Shown here: one piece after another, positions 8,957 through 18,836 of the stretch
Layout: every line of letters starts with the position of its first letter
How positions within the stretch are numbered: position 1 is the stretch's first letter
Assembly: GCF_902859825.1 (NCBI RefSeq)
Contig: NZ_CADIKB010000013.1
Location: 1 to 64,000, forward strand
DNA: 64,000 bases
Source: Paraburkholderia phenoliruptrix
GTDB lineage: Bacteria; Pseudomonadota; Gammaproteobacteria; Burkholderiales; Burkholderiaceae
Direction: 5' to 3'
Notes under the pieces: model-generated
Seen by the model: only the letters and a program-made list of their open reading frames with translations
Database searches by the model: none
Told to the model about the DNA's origin: nothing
Translations under genes and position numbers: made by a program

Positions 8957-9199
8957 TTGCGCACCACAGCAATACGCACACAGCATGAAGACCCGGGTTG
9001 CATAGATACGACATCCTGAAACGAACGCCCGTATTTTTATATTTCTTTTGGTAATTCATAGACTTAGCGTCACAGCATTGCTCCATTAGGTAGCATCTTC
9101 CAATCTAGATACGGGTTTTCCCTAGTGCGGAGGTCGGGGTTCGGCTACAATCCTTTTTGCGGTGCACCAACGCCGCGCGATGAAAAGGAGAACCCGACC

Positions 9200-9868
9200 A
9201 TGACCATGATTACACCCCGCGCCGCCGAGCCGATCGTCGCGCACGATCGCGCGTCGCTGCCAGCCGGTCGTGCGCCTGCTCTGGTCCGTGAACTCACGGC
9301 GGTCGACCGCGACCGTCTGTTGACCCATTTCCTCGCACTGGACGAAGACGACCGCCTGCTGCGTTTCGGACAAGTCGTGCCCGACCACGTCATCGAAAAC
9401 TACGTCCGCGCGATCGACTTCACGCGCGACACCGTGTTCGGCGTATTCGACGATCAATTGCAGCTCACGGGTGTCGGTCACCTGGCTTACTTGCCGGCGG
9501 AAGGCGACAAGCGCACGGCCGAGTTCGGCGTTTCCGTGCTGGAAAGCGTGCGCGGCCAAGGTATCGGTTCCAGGCTGTTCGAGCGCGCGGCCATTCGCAG
9601 CCGCAACACACACGTCACCACGCTTTACATGCACTGCCTGTCGCGCAACTCGACCATGATGCACATCGCGAAGAAGGCCGGCATGAAGATCGAATACGCG
9701 TACGGCGAAGCGGACGCTTATCTCACGCTGCCGCCCGCGGATCAAACCAGCATCATCACGGAAATGCTCCAGGAACAGGCCGCAGTGTTCGACTATGCGC
9801 TCAAACGCCAGGCGCGCCGCACGTCGCGATTGCTCGAGTCTTTCATGCCGGCGGCCGCGGCGGCATAA
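9200..9868 (+). CDS. GNAT-family N-acetyltransferase
   Basis: A 222-residue acetyltransferase with the GNAT acetyl-CoA loop VRGQGIGSRLFERA (about residues 116-129), followed by the late strand-helix segment LYMHCLSRNSTMMHIAKKAGM. The substrate could be a small amine or a protein N-terminus or lysine; sequence does not decide. The start MTMITPRAAEP at 9200 follows AAAAGGAGA (9183-9191); an earlier in-frame ATG at 9125 lacks a ribosome site. The upstream 243 bp is strikingly AT-rich and probably carries the promoter (TACAAT at 9146-9151). A terminator follows at 9911. Confidence 0.85.
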   Translation: MTMITPRAAEPIVAHDRASLPAGRAPALVRELTAVDRDRLLTHFLALDEDDRLLRFGQVVPDHVIENYVRAIDFTRDTVFGVFDDQLQLTGVGHLAYLPAEGDKRTAEFGVSVLESVRGQGIGSRLFERAAIRSRNTHVTTLYMHCLSRNSTMMHIAKKAGMKIEYAYGEADAYLTLPPADQTSIITEMLQEQAAVFDYALKRQARRTSRLLESFMPAAAAA

Positions 9869-9910
9869 CAAGCGACGCATCGGGGCACGCAAGCGCCCGC
9901 GCAGCAACAA

Positions 9911-9936
9911 GGGGCAGCCGCATGGCCGCCCTTTTT
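9911..9936 (+). terminator. Terminator after the GNAT gene
   Basis: GGGGCAGCC and GGCCGCCC form an imperfect stem closed by a GCAT loop, followed by five T residues (9932-9936). It lies between the GNAT gene and the convergent Lrp-type gene. Confidence 0.6.
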
Positions 9937-9989
9937 CGTTTACCACGTGGACCTTTGAGCGCCGTGAACCGCGCGTCTTCGCAACACCT

Positions 9990-10487
9990 TTACAAAATAG
10001 GCAGCGCCGTCGTCTCCTTGATCGTTCCCAGCGAGAAGCTCGTTTTGACGTCGATCACCGAAGGATGATGCAGCAGCTGGTCCTGCACGAAGCGCGAGAA
10101 GTGCGCCATGTCCTCGACCTGAACCCGCAGCAGATAGTCCATGTCGCCCGTCATCGCGTGGCAAGCCACTACTTCAGGCCAGGTCTGGACGGCCGCGCGG
10201 AACAGGTCGGCGTGAGTCGCCTCGCCGCGCGGGCTGAGCGCCGAACCGCCGCGCTTTTCTAGCCGGACATTGACATACGCAAGCAGATCGAGCCCAAGGC
10301 GCTGCGCGTCCAGCAGCGCGACGTAGCCGCGAATCACCCCGCTCTCCTCAAGCCGCCGGATGCGCCGCAAACACGGACTCGGCGAGAGATTGATCCGCTC
10401 GGCAATCTCCTGATTCGACAACCGGCCATTCTCCTGAAGGATCGCCAGAATCCGCCGGTCGATTGCGTCCATCTCGATATGAGCCAC
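9990..10487 (-). CDS. Lrp/AsnC-family transcriptional regulator
   Basis: A 165-residue feast/famine regulator. The N-terminus (MDAIDRRILAILQENGRLSNQE, with NLSPSPCLRRIRRLEESGVI) is the winged helix-turn-helix; the C-terminal half is the RAM ligand-binding domain with GDMDYLLRVQVEDM. It is divergent from hpd across 176 bp. Lrp-type regulators beside hpd commonly respond to tyrosine or phenylalanine and control their breakdown, so control of hpd is a reasonable inference. The start MAHIEMD is the only one that keeps the whole helix-turn-helix. Confidence 0.88.
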   Translation of the reverse strand: MAHIEMDAIDRRILAILQENGRLSNQEIAERINLSPSPCLRRIRRLEESGVIRGYVALLDAQRLGLDLLAYVNVRLEKRGGSALSPRGEATHADLFRAAVQTWPEVVACHAMTGDMDYLLRVQVEDMAHFSRFVQDQLLHHPSVIDVKTSFSLGTIKETTALPIL

Positions 10488-10663
10488 TTTCTGCCGCCGT
10501 TAGATGAATTTGAGCCAGAAAATAGCGCAACGCTACGCCTTGGGGATTAAGTTCGCAAGTTTCCGGCGCGATGCGGCCTTTACACTGGCGTCATTCGGTC
10601 GCGCTCTATCGCATTTCGCGCGCGCGATTCCGGCGCACAGCGCCCTCGACATGGAGACAGGCA

Positions 10664-11761
10664 ATGCAGGTTCCAACCTGGGACAATCCCGTCGGCACCG
10701 ACGGCTTTGAATTCATCGAATACACGGCACCGGATCCCAAAGCGCTCGGCAAGCTGTTCGAGCAGATGGGATTCACCGCTGTCGCGCGTCATCGTCATAA
10801 GGACGTGACGCTTTACCGGCAGGGCGACATCAACTTCATCGTCAATGCCGAGCCGGATTCGTTCGCGCAGCGCTTCGCGCGCCTGCATGGCCCGTCGATC
10901 TGCGCGATTGCGTTCCGGGTTCAGGACGCGGCGAAGGCCTACCAGCAGGCCGTAGAAAAAGGCGCGTGGGGCTTCGACAACAAGACGGGCCCGATGGAAC
11001 TGAACATTCCGGCCATCAAGGGCATTGGCGATTCGCTGATCTATTTCGTCGACCGCTGGCGCGGCAAGAACGGCGCCGCGACCGGCAGCGTCGGCAACAT
11101 CGACATTTACGACGTGGACTTCGAGCCGATTCCCGGCGCGAATCCAAACCCGGTCGGTCATGGCCTCACTTATATCGACCACCTCACGCACAACGTGCAC
11201 CGCGGTCGCATGCAGGAATGGGCGGAATTCTACGAGCGCCTTTTCAACTTCCGCGAAGTGCGTTACTTCGACATCGAGGGGAAAGTGACGGGCGTGAAGT
11301 CGAAAGCGATGACGTCGCCGTGCGGCAAGATCCGCATTCCGATCAACGAGGAAGGTTCGGAAACCGCCGGCCAGATCCAGGAATATCTGGACGCGTATCA
11401 CGGCGAAGGCATCCAGCACATCGCGCTCGGCAGCAACGACATTTACCGTACCGTCGACGGTCTGCGCGCGTCGAACATCTCGCTGCTCGACACGATCGAC
11501 ACGTACTATGAACTGGTGGACCGCCGCGTGCCGAATCATGGCGAGCCGCTCGAGGAACTGCGCAAGCGCAAGATTCTGATCGACGGCGCGCCGGACGATC
11601 TGCTGCTGCAAATCTTCACGGAGAACCAGATCGGCCCGATCTTCTTCGAGATCATCCAGCGCAAAGGCAATCAGGGTTTCGGCGAGGGCAACTTCAAGGC
11701 GCTCTTCGAATCGATCGAGCTGGATCAGATCCGCCGGGGCGTCGTGCAGGACAAGGCGTGA
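10664..11761 (+). CDS. hpd: 4-hydroxyphenylpyruvate dioxygenase
   Basis: Converts 4-hydroxyphenylpyruvate to homogentisate, the second step of tyrosine catabolism. The 365-residue product contains two vicinal-oxygen-chelate domains and the three Fe(II) ligands: His in YIDHLTHNV, His in GIQHIALGS and Glu in GPIFFEIIQRKG near the C-terminus. The start MQVPTWDNPVG at 10664 follows GGAGACAGG; upstream in-frame ATGs lie in GC-rich leader. Homogentisate-pathway genes (hmgA, fahA) are not next door. A long perfect hairpin lies 60 bp downstream. Confidence 0.95.
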   Translation: MQVPTWDNPVGTDGFEFIEYTAPDPKALGKLFEQMGFTAVARHRHKDVTLYRQGDINFIVNAEPDSFAQRFARLHGPSICAIAFRVQDAAKAYQQAVEKGAWGFDNKTGPMELNIPAIKGIGDSLIYFVDRWRGKNGAATGSVGNIDIYDVDFEPIPGANPNPVGHGLTYIDHLTHNVHRGRMQEWAEFYERLFNFREVRYFDIEGKVTGVKSKAMTSPCGKIRIPINEEGSETAGQIQEYLDAYHGEGIQHIALGSNDIYRTVDGLRASNISLLDTIDTYYELVDRRVPNHGEPLEELRKRKILIDGAPDDLLLQIFTENQIGPIFFEIIQRKGNQGFGEGNFKALFESIELDQIRRGVVQDKA

Positions 11762-11821
11762 AACAGTGAGGCGTCCGCCGGCGTTGGCGGATGATCAAAA
11801 GCACGCATAGGCGTTGATAAA

Positions 11822-11861
11822 GCGACAAGGGCGAGGATTTCACGATCCTCGCCCTTGTCGC
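11822..11861. terminator. Long perfect hairpin after hpd
   Basis: A perfect 17-bp inverted repeat (11822-11838 with 11845-11861; arm begins GCGACAAGGGCGAGG) around a 6-base loop. There is no T-run on the plus strand, so it may act as a Rho-assisted or mRNA-stabilising stem at the hpd 3' end, or serve both strands. Confidence 0.55.
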
Positions 11862-11930
11862 GTGTTCCGCTGCCTGAGTCCAAGCCGGGCAGCGGCGAGG
11901 CAACCATCGACACGCTGCATCAGCAGCGCG

Positions 11931-12128
11931 TCATGAATTCTGGTCTTCCTTGCGAGACGCGCTCTCGCGCGCGATGCGATTGATGGCAACGCGCGCCGGC
12001 GCAACCAGCGCCGTGCGGCTGATCGCGCCAGACAGCGCCCCCGTGCTCGCGTTCGAACGCACCGGCGCGCTCATGGCGAAAAAAGCGGCCGACACCATCA
12101 GGAAGGTCTGGATGTTTCTCGTGTTCAT
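11931..12128 (-). CDS. Small exported protein of unknown function
   Basis: A 65-residue product starting MNTRNIQTFLMVSAAFFAMSA, a clear signal peptide, followed by a short Ala/Arg-rich mature part ending RKEDQNS. The ATG at 12128 is preceded by AAAAGGAG on the minus strand, a strong ribosome-binding site, which supports a real gene despite its size. No family is recognised. It stands alone between hpd and the indolepyruvate oxidoreductase gene, both on the other strand. Confidence 0.6.
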   Translation of the reverse strand: MNTRNIQTFLMVSAAFFAMSAPVRSNASTGALSGAISRTALVAPARVAINRIARESASRKEDQNS

Positions 12129-12491
12129 GCGTACTCCTTTTCTAACTGCCCTGTTGTCGTGAAGCGCCGCAACATGCGGCACGTTGGCAGACATTGCTCA
12201 CAGGTGCGGTGTTAGACAGACAGCTCAACTGCGGTTCCGCGAAATTGTAGGTTTTACAGCTTGTTACACCGACTGGCGCGCGCGACGGGCGAACCTTGCA
12301 AAAGAACGCGACCGCTGAAATGACTTACCTGACGACCGTGGCTCCGGAAGCTCCCGCCTGATGCGGCGGGTTTTCACCAGTGCTACCATCACTTAAAACA
12401 CGTCAATATGGCGACCCCGGCCATACGCATTCACAAGATGCCGCGGCCCAAAAGTTCTGGCGATCCCAAACTGGGTGGAGGAGTACACATA
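12129..12491. other. 363-bp divergent intergenic region with a terminator-like hairpin
   Basis: Separates the small exported protein (minus) from the indolepyruvate oxidoreductase (plus). It contains CCCGCC-TGATGC-GGCGGG followed by TTTT at 12353-12374, a plus-strand terminator-like element well upstream of the next gene, and a good ribosome site GGAGGAG at 12477-12483. No ORF with coding character is seen. The hairpin could end a small RNA or attenuate the downstream gene. Confidence 0.45.
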
Positions 12492-15400
12492 ATGAATGCC
12501 CCGCTAGACGCTGGTCAGCGAGCCTCGCTCGAAGCCGCGCTATCTTCCGTCACGCTCGACGACAAATACACCCTCGAACGCGGCCGCGCATACATGAGCG
12601 GCATTCAGGCGCTGGTGCGTCTGCCGATGCTGCAGCAGGAACGGGACCGCGCCGCCGGCCTGAATACCGCCGGCTTCATCTCCGGCTACCGCGGGTCTCC
12701 GCTCGGCGGACTCGACCAATCTCTGTGGAAGGCGAAACAGCATCTCGCCGCGCATCAGGTCGTGTTCCAGCCCGGCGTCAACGAAGACCTCGCGGCCACC
12801 GCCGTCTGGGGCTCGCAACAGGTCAACCTGTACCCGAGCGCCAAATACGACGGCGTGTTTTCGATGTGGTACGGCAAAGGCCCGGGCGTCGACCGTTCCG
12901 GCGACGTGTTCAAGCACGGCAATTCGGCGGGATCCTCGCGGCACGGCGGTGTGCTCGTGCTAGCCGGCGACGATCACGCGGCCAAGTCATCGACCCTCGC
13001 GCATCAGTCGGAACACATCTTCAAGGCATGCGGCCTGCCGGTGCTGTTTCCGTCGAACGTGCAGGAATATCTCGACTTCGGTCTGCACGGCTGGGCCATG
13101 AGCCGCTATTCCGGGCTGTGGGTCGCGATGAAGTGCGTGACCGACGTGGTCGAGTCGTCGGCTTCCGTGGAAATCGACCCGCATCGCACGAAGATTCTGC
13201 TGCCGGAAGATTTCGCAATGCCCGAGGGCGGACTGAACATCCGCTGGCCCGATCCGCCGCTCGTGCAGGAAGCGCGTCTGCTCGACTACAAATGGTACGC
13301 GGCGCTCGCGTACGTGCGCGCCAACAAGCTCGATCGCGTGGAAATCGACTCGCCGCACGCGCGCTTCGGCATCATGACGGGCGGCAAGGCCTATCTCGAC
13401 GTGCGTCAGGCGCTGACCGACCTCGGTCTCGACGACGAAACGTGCGCGCGCATCGGCATTCGGCTGTACAAGGTCGGCTGTGTGTGGCCGCTCGAGGCGC
13501 AGGGTGCGCAAGCCTTTGCCCGCGGCCTCGACGAAATTCTCGTGGTCGAGGAAAAGCGTCAGATTCTCGAATACGCGATCAAGGAAGAGCTGTACAACTG
13601 GCCGGACACGCAGCGTCCGCGCGTCTTCGGCAAATTCGACGAGAAAGACGGCGCGGGCGGCGAATGGTCGGTGCCGATGGGCAACTGGCTGCTGCCGGCG
13701 CATTACGAACTCTCGCCGGCGATCATCGCGAAGGCAATCGCCGCGCGGCTCGCGAAATTCGATCTGCCGTCGGATGTGCGCGCCGGCATTGCCACGCGCA
13801 TCGCTGTGATCGAAGCCAAGGAAAAGGCGCTCGCGCGCCCGCGCGTCGAAGTCGAGCGCAAGCCGTGGTTCTGCTCGGGCTGCCCGCACAACACGTCGAC
13901 GAATGTGCCCGAGGGTTCGCGCGCCATGGCGGGTATCGGCTGCCATTACATGACAGTGTGGATGGACCGCAGCACCAGCACCTTCAGCCAGATGGGCGGC
14001 GAAGGCGTCGCGTGGATTGGCCAGGCGCCGTTCACGAACGACAAGCACGTGTTCGCCAATCTCGGCGACGGCACCTACTTCCACTCGGGCTTGCTGGCGA
14101 TTCGCGCGGCGATCGCGTCGAAGGCGAACATCACCTACAAGCTGCTCTACAACGACGCGGTGGCGATGACGGGCGGCCAGCCGGTCGACGGCGTGCTGAC
14201 CGTGCCGCAGATCACGCATCAACTCGCCGCAGAAGGCGCGTCGAAAATCGTCATCGTCACCGACGAGCCGGAGAAGTATTCAGGCAACGTCGGCCTCGCG
14301 CCGGGCATCGACATCCACCATCGCGACCAGCTCGACGAAGTGCAACGTCAGTTGCGCGAGATTCCGGGCACCACGATCCTGATCTACGACCAGACCTGTG
14401 CGACCGAAAAGCGCCGCCGCAGGAAACGCGGCGCCTATCCGGACCCGTCCCGCCGCGTCGTGATCAACGAAGCGGTGTGCGAAGGCTGCGGCGACTGCTC
14501 GGTGAAGTCGAACTGCCTGTCGGTCGAACCGCTCGACACCGAATACGGCACCAAGCGGCAGATCAACCAGTCCACGTGCAACAAGGACTTTTCCTGCGTG
14601 AACGGCTTCTGCCCCAGTTTTGTGTCCGTTGAAGGCGGCCAGTTGCGCAAGCCGAAAACGGCCTCGGGCATTGTCGGCGATGCCATGCCGCCCGTGCCGG
14701 AGCCCGCGCTGCCCGCCATCGACCGTCCTTACGGCGTGCTGGTCACCGGCGTGGGCGGCACGGGCGTCGTGACGATCGGCGCGCTGCTCGGCATGGCCGC
14801 GCACCTGGAGAACAAGGGCGTCACCGTGCTCGACGTCACCGGCCTCGCGCAGAAAGGCGGCGCCGTGATGAGCCACGTGCAGATCGCGAACAAGCCCGGC
14901 GACATCCACGCCACGCGCATTGCCATGGGCGAAGCGAGCCTCGTGATCGGCTGCGACGCCATCGTGACGGCGAGCGACGAATGCGTGTCGCGCATGCAAG
15001 CCGGCCAGACGCGCGTCGTGCTCAACAGCGCGCATACGCCGACAGCCGAGCTTATCAAGAACCCGAACTGGCGTTTCCCCGGCAGCAGTACCGAGGCAGA
15101 CGTGCGCGCGGGCGCGGGCGACGAATGCGTCGATACCGTCGACGCGAACCATTTCGCGGTCGCACTGCTCGGCGACGCCATCTACACGAACCCGTTCGTG
15201 CTCGGCTATGCATGGCAACGCGGCTGGGTGCCGCTCACGTATCAGTCGCTGATGCGCGCCATCGAGTTGAACAACGTGCAGGTCGAAAAGAACCGCGCGG
15301 CCTTCGAATGGGGCCGTCGGGCGGCACACGATCCGGCAGCCGTGCGCAAGTTCGCGCAATCGCAAGGCAAGGGTGCCGGGGCTGAAGCGGCTGATGCGGC

Positions 15401-16100
15401 GAGCGGCAAGATCATCTCGCTGCATACGCCGAAGGCGCTCGACACGCTGATCGACAAACGCGCGTCCTACCTCGCGGCATGGCAGAACAACGCTTACGCA
15501 GAGCGGTATCGCGTGCTGGTCTCACAAGTGCGGGCAGCGGAATCGGCGCTCGATTCAGCCGACACCCAGTTGCCGCTGACAGAAGCCGTCGCGAAAAATC
15601 TGCACAAGCTGATGGCCTACAAGGACGAGTACGAAGTCGCGCGCCTTTACAGCGATCCCGCGTTTATCGAGAAGCTGAAGGCGAGTTTCGAGGGCGACTG
15701 GAAACTGCACATCCACCTCGCGCCGCCCCTGTTCTCGAAGAAAGACGCGCAGGGTCATCTGATCAAGAAGAAGTACGGCCCGTGGGTGTTCAGCGCCATG
15801 CATGTGCTCGCGAAGCTAAAGTTCCTGCGCGGCACGGCGCTCGACATTTTCGGCAAGACGGAAGAGCGTCGCACCGAGCGCGCGCTGATCGGCGAGTATG
15901 AAGCGCTGGTTCGGGAACTGATCGGCCGGCTCAGCGCGCAGAACCGCGATCTGGCCGTCGAACTCGCGAATCTGCCGGACGGCATCCGCGGCTTTGGGCA
16001 CATCAAGGAAAACAATCTGAAGGGCGTGCGCGTGAAGTGGAACGATCTGCTCGCGCGCTGGCGCGCGCCGCAGACTGGAACGACGCAGCACGCGGCTTGA
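12492..16100 (+). CDS. Indolepyruvate ferredoxin oxidoreductase, fused alpha/beta form
   Basis: A 1202-residue fusion of the IorA and IorB functions. It oxidatively decarboxylates aryl-2-oxoacids (indolepyruvate, phenylpyruvate, 4-hydroxyphenylpyruvate) to aryl-acetyl-CoA and reduces ferredoxin. Visible parts are the N-terminal TPP-enzyme region (FISGYRGSPLGG), the pyrophosphate domain with CSGCPHNTSTN (near 460), a 4Fe-4S motif CEGCGDC with later NGFCPSF (662-705), a gamma-type domain VTGVGGTGVVT (near 750) and a long C-terminal DUF6537-like region. The start at 12492 follows GGAGGAG. Phenylpyruvate oxidation would feed phenylacetyl-CoA to the paa pathway 5 kb away. Confidence 0.9.
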   Translation: MNAPLDAGQRASLEAALSSVTLDDKYTLERGRAYMSGIQALVRLPMLQQERDRAAGLNTAGFISGYRGSPLGGLDQSLWKAKQHLAAHQVVFQPGVNEDLAATAVWGSQQVNLYPSAKYDGVFSMWYGKGPGVDRSGDVFKHGNSAGSSRHGGVLVLAGDDHAAKSSTLAHQSEHIFKACGLPVLFPSNVQEYLDFGLHGWAMSRYSGLWVAMKCVTDVVESSASVEIDPHRTKILLPEDFAMPEGGLNIRWPDPPLVQEARLLDYKWYAALAYVRANKLDRVEIDSPHARFGIMTGGKAYLDVRQALTDLGLDDETCARIGIRLYKVGCVWPLEAQGAQAFARGLDEILVVEEKRQILEYAIKEELYNWPDTQRPRVFGKFDEKDGAGGEWSVPMGNWLLPAHYELSPAIIAKAIAARLAKFDLPSDVRAGIATRIAVIEAKEKALARPRVEVERKPWFCSGCPHNTSTNVPEGSRAMAGIGCHYMTVWMDRSTSTFSQMGGEGVAWIGQAPFTNDKHVFANLGDGTYFHSGLLAIRAAIASKANITYKLLYNDAVAMTGGQPVDGVLTVPQITHQLAAEGASKIVIVTDEPEKYSGNVGLAPGIDIHHRDQLDEVQRQLREIPGTTILIYDQTCATEKRRRRKRGAYPDPSRRVVINEAVCEGCGDCSVKSNCLSVEPLDTEYGTKRQINQSTCNKDFSCVNGFCPSFVSVEGGQLRKPKTASGIVGDAMPPVPEPALPAIDRPYGVLVTGVGGTGVVTIGALLGMAAHLENKGVTVLDVTGLAQKGGAVMSHVQIANKPGDIHATRIAMGEASLVIGCDAIVTASDECVSRMQAGQTRVVLNSAHTPTAELIKNPNWRFPGSSTEADVRAGAGDECVDTVDANHFAVALLGDAIYTNPFVLGYAWQRGWVPLTYQSLMRAIELNNVQVEKNRAAFEWGRRAAHDPAAVRKFAQSQGKGAGAEAADAASGKIISLHTPKALDTLIDKRASYLAAWQNNAYAERYRVLVSQVRAAESALDSADTQLPLTEAVAKNLHKLMAYKDEYEVARLYSDPAFIEKLKASFEGDWKLHIHLAPPLFSKKDAQGHLIKKKYGPWVFSAMHVLAKLKFLRGTALDIFGKTEERRTERALIGEYEALVRELIGRLSAQNRDLAVELANLPDGIRGFGHIKENNLKGVRVKWNDLLARWRAPQTGTTQHAA

Positions 16101-16152
16101 CGCGCTTTCGGACGTACGCCGCGCTCCGCGCTTGGCGCACGGCGTTCGGGCC

Positions 16153-16198
16153 GCAAAAAAAACCGCCGCGGAAATGAATTCCGTGGCGGTTTTTTTGC
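16153..16198. terminator. Bidirectional terminator
   Basis: AAAAAAAACCGCCGCGG (from 16155) pairs with CCGTGGCGGTTTTTTT (16181-16196), an A-tract/stem/T-tract that works in both directions. It separates the convergent indolepyruvate oxidoreductase and maeB genes. Confidence 0.9.
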
Positions 16199-16273
16199 AG
16201 GCCGGCTGCGGAGCTGACCGCCGCAGGCCACCGGCCATGACGGCCGGTGCGCCCGCATGAGGCGCCGCGCCGA

Positions 16274-18556
16274 TTACCGGTTGTTCACCGACTTGCGCGC
16301 GTTCGCCGAAGCGACCGCCGTCATGTTGATGATCCGGCGCACGGTCGCGGCCGGCGTCAGCACGTGGACCGGCTTTTCTGCGCCGAGCAGGAACGGGCCG
16401 ACGGTCACGCCTTCGCCGCCGACCATTTTCAGTAGGTTGTAGGCGATGTTCGCCGCTTCCACGTTCGGCATGATCAGCAGGTTGGCTTCGCCCGACAGCG
16501 TCGTGCCCGGGAAAGCGGCCTTGCGAACGACTTCCGACAGCGCCGCGTCGCCGTGCATTTCGCCGTCGATTTCGAGCGTCGGCGCACGTTCCGCGATCAG
16601 CTTGCGCGCCGCGGCCATGCGTTGCGACGATGAAGACGGCGCGCTGCCGAAGTTCGAATTCGACAGCAGCGCGACCTTCGGCGTGATGCCGAACTTTTCG
16701 ATTTCGCGCGCGGCGAGCATCGTCATGTCGGCGAGCTGCTCGGCGGTCGGCACTTCGTTCACGTACGTGTCGCAGATGAACAGGTTGCGGCCCGGCAGCA
16801 TCAGCAGGTTCATGGCGGCGAAGTTCTGCACGTTGTCCGCCTTGCCCAGCACCTGCTCGATGAACTTCAGATGCGTGTGGTACTGGCCGATCATGCCGCA
16901 GATCATGCCGTCGGCTTCGCCGAGGCGCACCAGAATCGCGCCGATCAGCGTGTTGAACTTGCGCATGGCCGCCTTGGCGACGTCCGGCGTGACGCCTTCG
17001 CGCGCGCCCAGTTCGTGATACGCCTGCCAGCATTGCTGATAACGCGGATCGTCTTCCGGATCGACGATCTCGACATCTTCACCGCACTTGAGCTTCGAGC
17101 CCATCTTCTTCAGACGCATTTCGATCACCGACGGACGGCCGACCAGAATGGGCTTGGCGATCTTTTCCAGCAGCACGAATTGGGCGGCACGCAGCACGCG
17201 CTCGTCCTCGCCTTCCGCGAAGACGATGCGCGCCGGCTCCGACTTTGCGGCCGCGAACACCGGACGCATGACCATGCCCGTGCGGTACACGGTCGTGCCG
17301 AGCTCCTCGCGATACGCGTCCATGTCCTTGATCGGACGGGTCGCGACGCCCGAATCCATGGCCGCTTGCGCAACGGCCGGCGCGATCTTGATGATGAGGC
17401 GCGGATCGAACGGCTTCGGAATCAGATATTCCGGACCGAATTCGAGCGAATGTCCTTCATACGCCTTCGCGACTTCATCGCCCTGATCGGTTTCTTCCGC
17501 CAGCTCGGCGATCGCGCGCACGCACGCGAGCTTCATTTCTTCCGTGATGGTGGTCGCGCCGACATCCAGCGCGCCGCGGAAAATGAACGGGAAGCACAGC
17601 ACGTTGTTGACCTGGTTCGGATAGTCCGAACGGCCGGTCGCGATGATGCAGTCCGGGCGCACCTTCTTCGCTTCTTCCGGGCGGATTTCCGGCTCCGGAT
17701 TGGCCAGCGCGAGAATCAGCGGCTGGGTGCCCATTTCGGCGACCATTTCCGGCTTCAACACGCCCGCGCTCGAACAGCCGAGGAACACGTCCGCGCCGCG
17801 GATCGCGTCAGCCAGCGTGCGTGCCTCGGTATTGGCCGCATAGCGTTCCTTCGACGGATCCAGGTTGCCGCGGCCTTCGTAAATCACGCCCTTCGAGTCG
17901 ACGACGAGAATGTTCTCTTTCGACAAACCGAGATTGACCAGCAGGTCCAGACATGCGATAGCCGCCGCGCCCGCGCCCGAGCAGACCAGCTTCACGCTGC
18001 CGAGCTGCTTGCCGACCACCTTCAGGCCGTTCAGGATCGCCGCCGACGCGATGATCGCCGTGCCGTGCTGATCGTCGTGGAAGACCGGAATCTTCATGCG
18101 CTCGCGCAGCTTCTTCTCAATGTAGAAGCACTCCGGCGCCTTGATGTCTTCCAGGTTGATGCCGCCGAGCGTGGGTTCGAGCATCGCGATAGCCTCGACG
18201 AGCTTGTCGGGATCGGACTCGGACAGCTCAATATCGAACACGTCGATGCCGGCAAACTTCTTGAAGAGACAGCCCTTGCCTTCCATCACCGGCTTGGCCG
18301 CGAGCGGACCGATGTTGCCGAGGCCGAGCACCGCCGTGCCGTTCGTGATCACGCCGACGAGATTGCCGCGCGACGTGTACTTCTGCGCGTCGAGCGGCTC
18401 GTCGTAGATCGCCATGCAGGCGGCTGCCACGCCCGGCGAATACGCGAGCGACAGGTCGAGCTGGTTGGACAGCGGCTTGGTCGGCGTGACCGAAATCTTG
18501 CCGGGCTTCGGATTCTGGTGATAGGCGAGAGCGCTTTGCTTCAGTTGTTCGTCCAT
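16274..18556 (-). CDS. maeB: NADP-dependent malic enzyme, MaeB type with C-terminal PTA-like domain
   Basis: Converts malate to pyruvate, CO2 and NADPH. The 760-residue length is that of the two-domain MaeB class: malic-enzyme catalytic and NADP-binding domains at about 1-420 ([49 protein letters not shown]) and a phosphotransacetylase-like domain at about 430-755 ([22 protein letters not shown]) that senses acetyl-CoA rather than catalysing. The start [10 protein letters not shown] at 18556 is chosen; an upstream ATG at 18634 adds a poor tail. A 280-bp gap lies upstream with no clear element. Confidence 0.95.
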   Translation of the reverse strand: MDEQLKQSALAYHQNPKPGKISVTPTKPLSNQLDLSLAYSPGVAAACMAIYDEPLDAQKYTSRGNLVGVITNGTAVLGLGNIGPLAAKPVMEGKGCLFKKFAGIDVFDIELSESDPDKLVEAIAMLEPTLGGINLEDIKAPECFYIEKKLRERMKIPVFHDDQHGTAIIASAAILNGLKVVGKQLGSVKLVCSGAGAAAIACLDLLVNLGLSKENILVVDSKGVIYEGRGNLDPSKERYAANTEARTLADAIRGADVFLGCSSAGVLKPEMVAEMGTQPLILALANPEPEIRPEEAKKVRPDCIIATGRSDYPNQVNNVLCFPFIFRGALDVGATTITEEMKLACVRAIAELAEETDQGDEVAKAYEGHSLEFGPEYLIPKPFDPRLIIKIAPAVAQAAMDSGVATRPIKDMDAYREELGTTVYRTGMVMRPVFAAAKSEPARIVFAEGEDERVLRAAQFVLLEKIAKPILVGRPSVIEMRLKKMGSKLKCGEDVEIVDPEDDPRYQQCWQAYHELGAREGVTPDVAKAAMRKFNTLIGAILVRLGEADGMICGMIGQYHTHLKFIEQVLGKADNVQNFAAMNLLMLPGRNLFICDTYVNEVPTAEQLADMTMLAAREIEKFGITPKVALLSNSNFGSAPSSSSQRMAAARKLIAERAPTLEIDGEMHGDAALSEVVRKAAFPGTTLSGEANLLIMPNVEAANIAYNLLKMVGGEGVTVGPFLLGAEKPVHVLTPAATVRRIINMTAVASANARKSVNNR

Positions 18557-18836
18557 TTTTTGCCTGCGAGACGTAAGAAATTTGGGCCGGCACACCGCAC
18601 GCCCGGCGGCGCTTCGTTCTATCGAATGGATCATCGACCGAGGCGCTTTTCGCGTGCGCCGGTTAGGCGCGGCGTCGGTCCTCGGCGGAGGGCGGGACGG
18701 TGCGGAGTGCTACGCGGGTCGGTTAGTGTACACCTCGCGCGTGTCCATGGACCGACTGGTTAATGCGCCTCGCCATCGGCGAAACAGCCGCCAGCCATGC
18801 TGCGGCGCCGCATTCCCATGCGCCGGCCGGCAGCGC

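Noticed and set aside
12380..14632. 750-codon open frame in another phase over the indolepyruvate oxidoreductase
   Set aside because: Arg/Ala-rich translation typical of a shifted frame in high-GC DNA; the 1202-residue product has clear conserved motifs.
18716..18756. GTCGGT and ACCGAC half-sites upstream of maeB as a second PaaR operator
   Set aside because: The halves are about 35 bp apart, unlike the compact palindrome at paaA.
16871..18763. 630-codon plus-strand frame opposite maeB
   Set aside because: Antisense to a conserved enzyme, His/Arg-rich translation and no ribosome site.
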